Notes under the pieces: model-generated
Database searches by the model: none
What the model saw: only the letters and a program-made list of their open reading frames with translations
Told to the model about the DNA's origin: nothing
Made by a program: the position numbers and the translations under genes
In this document: positions 26,171 through 32,971 of the stretch, piece by piece
How positions within the stretch are numbered: position 1 is the stretch's first letter
Layout: each line of letters opens with the position of its first letter
Assembly: GCF_012863495.1 (NCBI RefSeq)
Contig: NZ_JAAVJL010000001.1
Location: forward strand, 930,001-994,000
From: Pseudanabaena yagii GIHE-NHR1
GTDB lineage: Bacteria > Cyanobacteriota > Cyanobacteriia > Pseudanabaenales > Pseudanabaenaceae
DNA length: 64,000 bases
Direction: 5' to 3'

Positions 26171-26258
26171 CTTCCTCTGTCATCTTTTTGATAACGTATT
26201 CACTCACAGCACCTGTAGCTTTTTTACTAGACTTCCTGACAGCATCATCGTTGACCAT
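26121..26258 (-). CDS. Possible 45-aa Lys-rich protein overlapping the LRAT-like gene
   Basis: ATG at 26258, MVNDDAVRKSSKKATGAV and later EDDQKKAKPKVDE, stop at 26121. It overlaps the first 50 bases of the LRAT-like gene in another frame. The composition is plausible for a small soluble protein and translation could be coupled, but there is no family match I know, and it could be chance. Confidence 0.3.
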   Translation of the reverse strand: MVNDDAVRKSSKKATGAVSEYVIKKMTEEDDQKKAKPKVDESKSI

Positions 26259-26781
26259 AATTTACCTAAACTTTTTGTATAACTTTACCTAGATAAACAA
26301 TACAACCAACTTTAAAAGAACGCTACGGTGTTACGAAAAATAAAAAATTAAACTGATTATTATCTTAATTTGCATCTTAGTAACCTATCTTAACCTTGCT
26401 CAGTATAAGTACTCATAGAATAAATACGATCTACTCTTGTTTTACAAGGACATACAGCTTGAATGAGTATTTATACTTATTATTAGAAGCATCACTTTAT
26501 TTCTATGGTTGCCTTTTAGTCTTGTCGCGAGTCTAGCTTTCTCACTATAGGATCAAGATAGTCAATATCTTGAAATCTTCGCATAAATATTTTCTTATAG
26601 ATTTACGGGATATTATAAAAAATACCTATATAAATAGCCCTTAAAAAACCCCTTACTAGCAATCATTTCTCTTTACTTAACGCTTGAAATGCTTTACTAT
26701 TAAGGAGTTGGTACGGAATTGGTACGGAAAATATTTGTAATTTGTAAAACCTTTGTGAATAGAGCGTTACAGATTGGATGA
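26259..26781. other. Non-coding right end of the integrated element
   Basis: AT-rich, about 520 bp, no ORF of note. It should hold the promoter of the leftward cargo genes. The tandem TTGGTACGGAA doublet at 26708-26729 is the only clear structure, 53 bp from the right att repeat. Confidence 0.45.
26708..26729 (+). repeat. Tandem 11-bp repeat, right probable integrase arm site
   Basis: Two perfect copies of TTGGTACGGAA, matching the doublet at the integrase start codon. In the excised circle the two doublets would lie on either side of the att core, as arm sites of lambda-type integrases do. Confidence 0.7.
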
Positions 26782-26907
26782 ATTCTCCTTGGCAAGGAGA
26801 TGCTCTACCACTGAGCCACACCCGCATTTGGTGTTGTTTTTGTGCGCTTTTGCGTTTTGCGCTTTATTAATATGCCAAACATTGCAACTAATGTCAACTA
26901 CTTTTTT
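26782..26907. repeat. 126-bp direct repeat, right att copy with tRNA-Gly fragment
   Basis: Identical to 19198-19323. Contains tRNA-Gly nucleotides 1-44 and the upstream promoter but lacks the 3' part, so it is the displaced original 5' half of the host tRNA gene and cannot make a tRNA. Confidence 0.95.
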
Positions 26908-26948
26908 AAACAAACTAAAACTCCCTACGGGAGTTTTAGTTTGTTTAA
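26906..26948. terminator. Hairpin, 20-bp perfect stem, TAC loop
   Basis: Arms 26906-26925 and 26929-26948, core ACTCCC-TAC-GGGAGT. It overlaps the stop codon of the leftward flavin reductase gene and begins at the edge of the right att repeat. Confidence 0.75.
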
Positions 26949-27433
26949 TATTTGAAGCCATTTTTGCGTGTGTGGACAGCAGGTTCACCTTCACGGAGGC
27001 GATCGCCTGCATTAATTGTTGCCAAGATGATCGTATGGTCACCCGCATCAAGGCTACTAGTTACCGTCGCATCAAGATAAGCGATCGCCTCGGTGAGATA
27101 AAGCTGACCACTAGGAGCAGTTGCCGTATCAACACCATCAAAAGGATCGACATCGGGTGCGAAGCCTTTCGCAAAATGTCCAATGATTTTTCCCTGTCCC
27201 TTTTCAGCAACATTAATCACCACGGGACTACCTACAGTTAAGAATGACTCAATTGGTCTACCTTTACCAACCACAAAAGTTACAGATGGCGGATTAAAGC
27301 CTGCTTGTTGTACCCAAGAAGCGAGCATCGTACCCGTTGCACCATTTTGTTGAGAAGTAACGATAAACAAGCCACTGGGAATTGTCCCGATCGCAGCTCC
27401 AAGTTGTTCATTTTGGGAAATAGTTTCGGTCAT
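26945..27433 (-). CDS. Flavin reductase-domain protein
   Basis: 162 residues, a stand-alone FMN-binding split-barrel of the flavin reductase family. Landmarks are the N-terminal IGTIPSGLFIVTSQQNG and the MLASWVQQAGFNPPSVTFVV block that forms the FMN site, then DHTIILATI near the end. In cyanobacteria the same domain is the C-terminal part of flavodiiron proteins (Flv1-4), and this protein resembles that domain alone. It would reduce flavin with NAD(P)H or bind FMN for electron transfer; no diiron or flavodoxin domain is present. ATG at 27433. Confidence 0.88.
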   Translation of the reverse strand: MTETISQNEQLGAAIGTIPSGLFIVTSQQNGATGTMLASWVQQAGFNPPSVTFVVGKGRPIESFLTVGSPVVINVAEKGQGKIIGHFAKGFAPDVDPFDGVDTATAPSGQLYLTEAIAYLDATVTSSLDAGDHTIILATINAGDRLREGEPAVHTRKNGFKY

Positions 27434-27507
27434 TTTTTAGATTGGATTTTAGCTATTGAGGAAGTCTGTTTTAGCTTACCGTTTCAGACGGACACAAGTT
27501 AAGACAT

Positions 27508-27542
27508 AAGAAAAAGGCGACGCAATGCGTCGCCTTTTTCTT
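27508..27542. terminator. Hairpin, 16-bp perfect stem, AAT loop
   Basis: Arms 27508-27523 and 27527-27542, core GACGC-AAT-GCGTC with A5/T5. It lies about 95 bp past the stop of the leftward 44-aa membrane protein gene. Confidence 0.65.
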
Positions 27543-27636
27543 GACTCTAAGAATATTTCAAGGGCATTAGCAAAGCTAAAATCCTTAAAAACAAAAAATT
27601 AAATGTACAAATAAGGGTCAATTCAGGGTCAAAATA

Positions 27637-27771
27637 CTAGACGTAAGCAGTCTGGAAGCCCCACCAGAGCAGGAACCCGATCGCACTCAGAACAACAACG
27701 CTCGATAGCACGATTGATAAAGGGCTATCGGCATTTTCAAACTTCATGATGCCGCGATTAAAATCTGACAT
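27637..27771 (-). CDS. 44-aa single-span membrane protein, thylakoid small-subunit style
   Basis: MSDFNRGIMKFENADSPLS, then one membrane helix (IVLSSVVVLSAIGFLLWWGF) and a short QTAYV tail. The size and layout resemble the small single-helix subunits of cyanobacterial photosynthetic and NDH complexes, and the N-terminal NRGIMKFENADSP looks conserved to me, but I cannot name the subunit. An ATG and a TAG define it cleanly, and a HIP1-like GATCGC lies inside. It is transcribed divergently from the GIY-YIG gene. Confidence 0.7.
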   Translation of the reverse strand: MSDFNRGIMKFENADSPLSIVLSSVVVLSAIGFLLWWGFQTAYV

Positions 27772-27901
27772 ATAAGCAAAACCTAACTAGTTGATTTAGA
27801 TTACTTAAGCAAAACAATTTAGTTATAGCTCAACTATGAGTGAAATTACTCAAAAGTAACAAAATCTCTGGGAATCAGGACTCTAGGATAAGAAATTACC
27901 T

Positions 27902-28309
27902 ATGCTCGAAAGGATGCGTATTTTTTGGTTGCCATCAAAGCCCGTTAAAAAATTAAAAGAGTTACCTCAAGATGCAGGGGTCTATTACATTACGGCACTG
28001 TGGATCGTGCTGTATGTGGGTAAAGCTAAAAATCTCCGCAATCGTTGGAAGACAAACCATCATCGCTATCAACAATTTAAGTTACTACACCCCTTTGGTA
28101 GACTACATTACAAGGTTTTAGCAGATAGCCAAATCACTTCCTATGAAAAATCAGAAATCACAAAATTTCGTCCTGCGTGGAATGGTACGGCTAGAGTCAC
28201 TTTTTGGAATCTACTATGTTTATTTGTAGCCGTGTGGGGACGCGTGATTATTTATACCTTGTTGCTATTGCTGGCGATCGCTGCTTTTATTTATCTACTC
28301 ATGCAATGA
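27902..28309 (+). CDS. GIY-YIG domain protein with C-terminal membrane tail
   Basis: 135 residues. Residues about 20-95 are a GIY-YIG nuclease domain: GVYYI (GIY strand), VLYVGKAKNLRNRWKTN (YIG strand and catalytic Arg), YEKSEITKFRPAWN (catalytic Glu). The last ~35 residues are strongly hydrophobic (FWNLLCLFVAVWGRVIIYTL, then LLLLAIAAFIYLLMQ) and should form one or two membrane helices. Family members include homing and restriction endonucleases and UvrC; a membrane-anchored stand-alone version is unusual and might act at the membrane on incoming DNA. Function unproven. Confidence 0.78.
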   Translation: MLERMRIFWLPSKPVKKLKELPQDAGVYYITALWIVLYVGKAKNLRNRWKTNHHRYQQFKLLHPFGRLHYKVLADSQITSYEKSEITKFRPAWNGTARVTFWNLLCLFVAVWGRVIIYTLLLLLAIAAFIYLLMQ

Positions 28310-28391
28310 GTCAAGGACTTGATTTATGTGCCAACGCTAGAGCCTATTTGTTGATGCTAAATTAGATAGTTAATCATCAGGAGATTGATAT

Positions 28392-28577
28392 ATGCCACAG
28401 CTAATTGGAATTTTGGTACTAGTCGCCTATATATTTGGCGTTGTGAAATTTTTGCAAGGTTTTCAACGCACCGATTTTTCGGGTAATCAGATTGGACTTG
28501 CTTTACTCTGGCCAGTCCTATTTGTCATGAATGGTAACTATCGCAAAAATTTCTTCAAAGCACTTAAAGGCTCTTAA
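28392..28577 (+). CDS. Small membrane protein, unknown
   Basis: 61 residues, MPQLIGILVLVAYIFGVVKF then QRTDFSGNQIGLALLWPVLFVMN, giving two hydrophobic segments and a basic C-terminus (NYRKNFFKALKGS). I do not know the family, although it has the look of a conserved cyanobacterial small protein. An AGGAG precedes the ATG at good distance. Its stop codon overlaps the start of the next gene (TAATG), so translation is probably coupled to the ABC permease. Confidence 0.7.
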   Translation: MPQLIGILVLVAYIFGVVKFLQGFQRTDFSGNQIGLALLWPVLFVMNGNYRKNFFKALKGS

Positions 28578-29605
28578 TGAACTGGTGGAAAAGGCTCAGA
28601 TCCAATCCTCTCGCTTGGATTGGAATCACGATTTTAACTATTTTTTATGCGGCGGCTCTATTTGCTGATTTCGTAACGCCTTACGGAGTCAACGAACAGG
28701 TAAAAAATGCCGCTTTGCTCCCACCTACGCAAATACATTGGCATGATCGCCAAGGTCAATATATTGGCGCACATGTCTATCCCACCACCCAAGGTAAGGT
28801 CGATCTCGAAACAGGCGATCGCGCCTTGATCGTTGACTATACCAAACCATCACAGATTCAGATTTTCCATGGTGGACACTTATTTAGGACTACTAGTGAA
28901 GGAAAGCTAAACTTACTAGGAACTGACGAACAAGGACGGGATCAATTAACTCGCTTACTGCATGGCGGCAGAATTAGTCTATTGATAGGCTTTATCGGTA
29001 CGACTATTTCCTATGCGATCGGTTGCCTTGTTGGTGGTATTTCTGGCTATATTGGCGGCTGGCTAGATGTAGTCTTGATGCGCTTCGTCGAGATTTTAAT
29101 GTCAGTTCCCTCAATTTATTTATTAGTAGCATTAGCTGCAATTTTGCCTCCCCAAATCAGTAATACTCAACGATTCGCGTTAATCATTGCGATTATTTCC
29201 TTTGTGTCATGGGCAGGACTAGCCAGAATCATTCGTGGACAGGTATTGTCCATCAAAGAGCAAACCTTTATTTTGGCGGCTCGTGCCTCAGGCGCAAGTC
29301 CATTGCGGATTATTGTGAACCATGTTTTACCTCAAACCATCACCTTCATTATTATTTCGGCAACTCTCGACATCCCCCGATTTATTGTCGTAGAAGCTGT
29401 CTTAAGCCTTGTTGGACTAGGCATCCAACCTCCCGATCCGTCATGGGGTAATATGCTATCTTTGTCTACTAACGCTTCGATTGTGATCCTGCAACCTTGG
29501 CTAGTGTGGACTCCTGCATTAGCGATCGTGTTAACGGTGCTATCATTTAACCTCTTAGGAGACAGTTTGCGTGATGCGCTTGACCCCAAAAACATTAGGC
29601 AATAA
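28577..29605 (+). CDS. Peptide/nickel-type ABC transporter permease (DppC/OppC-like)
   Basis: 342 residues, inner-membrane subunit of a binding-protein-dependent importer. A first membrane helix (AWIGITILTIFYAAALFADF) is followed by an extended external segment, then the core with LLGTDEQGRDQLTRLLHGGRIS-type and ARASGASPLRIIVNHVLPQ (EAA loop that contacts the ATPase) motifs, as in DppC/OppC. The external loop between helix 1 and the DEQGRD motif is longer than usual. The other subunits are not adjacent, a common state in cyanobacteria. Substrate class (oligopeptide or nickel) is not decidable from one subunit. Confidence 0.9.
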   Translation: MNWWKRLRSNPLAWIGITILTIFYAAALFADFVTPYGVNEQVKNAALLPPTQIHWHDRQGQYIGAHVYPTTQGKVDLETGDRALIVDYTKPSQIQIFHGGHLFRTTSEGKLNLLGTDEQGRDQLTRLLHGGRISLLIGFIGTTISYAIGCLVGGISGYIGGWLDVVLMRFVEILMSVPSIYLLVALAAILPPQISNTQRFALIIAIISFVSWAGLARIIRGQVLSIKEQTFILAARASGASPLRIIVNHVLPQTITFIIISATLDIPRFIVVEAVLSLVGLGIQPPDPSWGNMLSLSTNASIVILQPWLVWTPALAIVLTVLSFNLLGDSLRDALDPKNIRQ

Positions 29606-29882
29606 GCTTTAGGCAGTTTGCTCTAGCAAGTATAAGGTTGACAAAACCTATGACCCATAACAGTTTTAGTATCAGTTTTTCAGTCAGTAACTTTTAGCAT
29701 GATTTCAGATTGCAACAGCCTCAGAATTTCCAAAAAGTCTTCAAATATGTCGCCAAAAAACTCATGCAATTAGGTAGTATGAGATGAGGATCTAGACTAT
29801 TTTGTATTTTCTATGACGGGTTTTTGCTCTTTCGTCATGTCAATCTGAAAGTTAGCATCAGCAAAATAGGAGTATATTCAGC

Positions 29883-31571
29883 GTGCAGTACTTAGCGGAA
29901 CTTCAAAAAACTCAAGCAGCTTTTGGATTAGGTGGTAACTCGTCTGTCCGTCTACTGGCACGTAATACGGGTGAAAACGTTTGGCAGCCGATTACGAATG
30001 AGCAAGTTTTACAGGTTCAAGATTCGAGTCAAGCTAAAGATTTTAAAGATGGCCAGATGGTAATTGCTGAAGTTACAGCAAGTAACCAAGTACAAAGTAT
30101 CCAAGATGCCTCTAAAAAAATTGTCAATATCTTGCAGGCTTTTTCGCGCTCGCAAGACAAATATAAATCTGCGGAAGAAGAAGTTGAACAATGGAAGCAA
30201 TCTCTCAATTTTCAGAGCCAAGAGTTGCATCGTCGTGAGCAAGAATTAGAACAAAAGGAATTAGAGCTAGAACACCTTGATACAAGACGGCAAGAAATTG
30301 AGGAGTTAGAGGATAAGTTTGCTAAAGAACGTAGTGAAATTGAACAGTTAAGAAAAAGTATCGAAGCTGAGCGCGGACAGTTTGAAGCTAAGGCAGCCGC
30401 GCTCACCTCTGATCAAGCCGAACATCTCAAACATCTCATCGGTCAATTATCATCTAGTTTTACCAATCCAGATTCTCTTAGGGATCGAATTCATAGTGCC
30501 CTCGATTTAATTAATAAGCGTCAGGAAGTACTGACGAGCTTTTGGCAAAACTTAGATAGTTTAAAAAATGAAGCCGAAAAGCAAAAGAGCATTCTCAACA
30601 AATCGACAGAAGAGTTGAATGCCCGTAAAAATCAATGGCAGCAAACTCAAATTGCTCTAGCAGACGCACAGGCAGAGTTAAAGGCTCAACGCGGTATTCT
30701 CAAACTGCAAGAGAATAATATGGCGATGTCTAGGGTGCAACTCGATGCTCAAATCGATCTCTATGAGCAAACATCTAGTGCGATCGAGGCATTTGGTGGT
30801 CCTGGTAGCATGGAAGTCCTCAGTCCAGAGGAAGAAAACCGCCTCCAGTCAATGCCAATTGAGGAGCTAGAGTCAACCATTAAGGCGTTACAAGCAGATT
30901 TTGATAAATTAACTAACTATATTGGTGCTCAAGAAGATGAGTTAGCGGGACTAGAGGGAGAAATCGCAGATTTGCAGAGTCAGGTCGAAACTGCTGACCA
31001 GTTTGCCAAAATCGAATTAGAAAGTAATAAAGAATTTGCTGAGGAGCAGTACAAACTTCTTGAAGAAAGCGTTTCAGGGATGAGACGTGGGATGCAAGAG
31101 AGACTGTCACTCCTTAATCAGCAAAAGGCGATTTTAGATCGACGCAAAGGTATTAATGTCGAAGCAAGCCCAGTTCAAAGTTTATTACCTCTGTTATCCC
31201 AAATCGAAGCGCAAAAGAACCACCAAGAGCAGGAGTTGCGGAAAATGGAGAGCCAGATTGAGGCTGTCAGAAACTATACACAACAACAGCAAGAAATGCT
31301 GGCTAAGCAGACTCAAGAGCATTTGCAACAGGAGCAAGCTATTCGCACAGCCGAAGCCCAACAACAAGAACGGATTAGAGCTGTGGCAGAGTTGTTAGGG
31401 CAAATTAGTGCACAAGAACAACTATTGAGACCTGTACAGGATATCGTGGATACCTTGCGTCCACAGTTAGAAGCTGCGGCTCAGGATCTAGGTGTCATAG
31501 CCAATGGCAGCAATTCTTCACAAGTTCTCGCTGACTTACAATCTGTCATTCAAACCTTAGTTGCTGCATAG
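29883..31571 (+). CDS. hmpF: Pilus motility protein HmpF, coiled coil
   Basis: 562 residues. The N-terminal ~75 residues form a conserved globular part (YLAELQKTQAAFGLGGN, then VIAEVTASNQVQSIQ), followed by long coiled coils rich in Glu, Gln and Lys (EEEVEQWKQSLNFQSQELHRR, split) and a conserved C-terminal segment. This matches HmpF of filamentous cyanobacteria, needed for type IV pilus-driven gliding and phototaxis of hormogonia, where it localises to cell poles. Start is GTG at 29883; AGGAG lies 11 nt upstream. A 60-aa Cys-rich protein gene follows 5 bp after the stop codon. Confidence 0.85.
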   Translation: MQYLAELQKTQAAFGLGGNSSVRLLARNTGENVWQPITNEQVLQVQDSSQAKDFKDGQMVIAEVTASNQVQSIQDASKKIVNILQAFSRSQDKYKSAEEEVEQWKQSLNFQSQELHRREQELEQKELELEHLDTRRQEIEELEDKFAKERSEIEQLRKSIEAERGQFEAKAAALTSDQAEHLKHLIGQLSSSFTNPDSLRDRIHSALDLINKRQEVLTSFWQNLDSLKNEAEKQKSILNKSTEELNARKNQWQQTQIALADAQAELKAQRGILKLQENNMAMSRVQLDAQIDLYEQTSSAIEAFGGPGSMEVLSPEEENRLQSMPIEELESTIKALQADFDKLTNYIGAQEDELAGLEGEIADLQSQVETADQFAKIELESNKEFAEEQYKLLEESVSGMRRGMQERLSLLNQQKAILDRRKGINVEASPVQSLLPLLSQIEAQKNHQEQELRKMESQIEAVRNYTQQQQEMLAKQTQEHLQQEQAIRTAEAQQQERIRAVAELLGQISAQEQLLRPVQDIVDTLRPQLEAAAQDLGVIANGSNSSQVLADLQSVIQTLVAA

Positions 31572-31576
31572 ACTCT

Positions 31577-31759
31577 ATGAAAGTTGACTGTTCTAATGCA
31601 TCTACGACTAATCTTGAAGTTCTAGAATTTCAAGGACAGCAAAGTACAGAAAATGTTAGAGAAATTAAGTCTGAACAAATCCTCTGCCAACATTGTCTAC
31701 GTACTGCTAGCAATGGGATTAAGTGTCAAGGAATGTGTGTTGCCGATAGTGGCTATTAA
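31577..31759 (+). CDS. 60-aa protein with a C-terminal four-Cys motif
   Basis: MKVDCSNASTTNLEVLEF..., ending CQHCLRTASNGIKCQGMCVADSGY: a C-x2-C-x9-C-x3-C pattern suited to one zinc ion. It starts 5 bp after hmpF and is followed directly by a terminator, so the two are very likely one transcript. I do not know a named family, but the Cys segment appears too ordered to be chance. It may bind zinc and act with HmpF; this is inference from position. Confidence 0.7.
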   Translation: MKVDCSNASTTNLEVLEFQGQQSTENVREIKSEQILCQHCLRTASNGIKCQGMCVADSGY

Positions 31760-31804
31760 ACTCAAAAAGAAAGGGGGCTAAGCCCCCTTTCTTTTTGAGT
31801 TTAA
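31756..31804. terminator. Hairpin, 23-bp perfect stem, TAA loop
   Basis: Arms 31756-31778 and 31782-31804, core GGGGGC-TAA-GCCCCC. It overlaps the stop codons of both convergent genes (the 60-aa gene and cyclophilin) and can serve both. Confidence 0.85.
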
Positions 31805-32283
31805 TCTTCAATTTTGATTGAGATAATTTTGTCGCCGCGACGAATGGCTTGAGCAACTTCCACATCATCGGTGTAACCGAAAGCAGCATATTGACCATCT
31901 AAAAATGATGCATCACCAAGGGTCACAAAAAATTGACTGGTGGCACTATTGGGGTCATTAGTACGTGCCATAGAGAATACGCCAGCCTTGTTGTGCTTGA
32001 TCACAGGCTTTTTACCGCGAGCCAAAACATTGCCAATTGTTGCTTCGTTGTCACCTTCTGCCCAGATTTCTAGCTTAATGTGATCGCCTGATCCGCCAGT
32101 ACCATTACCGAGAGGATCGCCACCTTGAATGACAAAACCAGGTTCGACACGGTGAAAAGTTAATCCATCATAAAAACCATGCTTGGCGAGGTCTACGAAA
32201 TTTTTCACAGTGATGGGGGCATGTTGGTCATCAAGCTCAGCACGCATGGTTCCCTTAGCGGTCTCAATTACAGCACGGATCAT
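31801..32283 (-). CDS. Cyclophilin-type peptidyl-prolyl cis-trans isomerase
   Basis: 160 residues, cytoplasmic form with no signal peptide. Catalyses proline isomerisation in protein folding. Family landmarks: FYDGLTFHRVEPGFVIQGGD with the catalytic Arg in FHR, GVFSMARTNDPNSATSQFFV and FLDGQYAAFGYT. Length is typical of bacterial PpiB. An N-terminal ATG with MIRAVIETAKG follows the family pattern. Confidence 0.95.
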   Translation of the reverse strand: MIRAVIETAKGTMRAELDDQHAPITVKNFVDLAKHGFYDGLTFHRVEPGFVIQGGDPLGNGTGGSGDHIKLEIWAEGDNEATIGNVLARGKKPVIKHNKAGVFSMARTNDPNSATSQFFVTLGDASFLDGQYAAFGYTDDVEVAQAIRRGDKIISIKIED

Positions 32284-32417
32284 AAATAAACTTACCTAAA
32301 ATTTTTTGCAAGGTTAGAGCAGCTTAAAGTATAACAATCGCTGGGGCAAATGTCTGTAAACATCAAAAGTGTTGCGATCGCATGATCTTTACAGCGCTTT
32401 GCGCTCAAACCCAAACC

Positions 32418-32466
32418 AAGAAAAAATTTAAAAGTGTTGCTTTGCAACACTTTTAAATTTTTTCTT
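32418..32466. repeat. Inverted repeat in a divergent promoter region
   Basis: Arms 32418-32440 and 32444-32466, 23-bp perfect stem, loop TTT, core GTTGC-TTT-GCAAC; weaker pairing (CTCAAAC/GTTTGAG) extends it to about 32404-32480. It lies between two divergent starts (cyclophilin and phasin-like), so it does not end a known transcript. Confidence 0.8.
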
Positions 32467-32562
32467 CTGGTTCGTTTGAGAGGAAATTGCTGTAAGCCCC
32501 TTATTCAATTTGAGGAGTATGATGGAGAGATAGATCGTCTTTTTTAAGGATCGCGTAGGGTT

Positions 32563-32886
32563 ATGGATAGCAATAATTTGCTGAAGCAGTTATTAATGCT
32601 TGGTGTCGGTACAACTTCGATTGTGCTGGAAAAGATCAAGGACGCTAGCGAAGATTGGGTCAAGGATGGCAAGATCGATCCAGAGCAAGCCGCAGAGATG
32701 TTTAATGATATTGCCGATCGCCTTAAGTCGGAACAGGGAAATTTAGAGTCTTTAATTCAGCGTCAAATTCGCAATGTGATGCAGGATTTGGGTGTACCGC
32801 GTCAAAATGAAATGGATGAATTGCGGGGAAGAATCGATCGCCTTGAGCGTCAAGTACGCGAATTAGAAAATAAACAGTGGCGCTAG
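32563..32886 (+). CDS. Phasin-like coiled-coil protein
   Basis: 107 residues, helical: an amphipathic start (NNLLKQLLMLGVGTTSIVLEKI), a KDGKIDPEQAAEMFNDIADRL middle and a leucine-zipper-like end (ELRGRIDRLERQVRELENK). This matches the short cyanobacterial proteins annotated as phasin family, related to granule-coating proteins of polyhydroxyalkanoate inclusions. Whether this strain makes such granules cannot be seen here; a general scaffold role is possible. A hairpin separates it from rsmI. Confidence 0.75.
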   Translation: MDSNNLLKQLLMLGVGTTSIVLEKIKDASEDWVKDGKIDPEQAAEMFNDIADRLKSEQGNLESLIQRQIRNVMQDLGVPRQNEMDELRGRIDRLERQVRELENKQWR

Positions 32887-32891
32887 ATCAA

Positions 32892-32950
32892 AACCGAATA
32901 TTTTTGTTAAGAGTGTTGCATTGCAACACTTTTAACAAAAATATTCGGTT
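32892..32950. terminator. Hairpin, 28-bp stem, ATT loop
   Basis: Arms 32892-32919 and 32923-32950, one G-T pair, core GTTGC-ATT-GCAAC. It follows the phasin-like gene by 6 bp and ends 21 bp before rsmI. Its inner 9 bp resembles that of the hairpin at 32418-32466. Confidence 0.75.
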
Positions 32951-32971
32951 GCTATATATGGATATTAATTA

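Larger units (their letters stand above)
19198..26907. mobile_element. Integrated genetic element in tRNA-Gly, about 7.6 kb
   Basis: Bounded by perfect 126-bp direct repeats (19198-19323 and 26782-26907); the repeat-to-repeat unit is 7,584 bp. A tyrosine recombinase gene lies at the left end. Tandem 11-bp repeats next to both ends look like integrase arm sites. Inside are an SF2 helicase-like gene and leftward cargo genes for a PD-(D/E)XK-type nuclease, a small membrane protein, a SHOCT-type protein and an LRAT-like protein. The HIP1 octamer is absent from the interior although it is frequent on both sides. There are no capsid, tail, relaxase or conjugation genes that I recognise, so it may be a phage satellite or a mobilisable island. 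Confidence 0.92.

Noticed and set aside
26774-27241. 155-codon open frame across the right att repeat
   Set aside because: Reads through the tRNA fragment, its promoter and antisense to flavin reductase; a product of the junction, not a gene.
26945-27433. Truncated flavodiiron protein
   Set aside because: The protein has a clean start and full flavin reductase domain; no remnants of the diiron or flavodoxin domains lie upstream.
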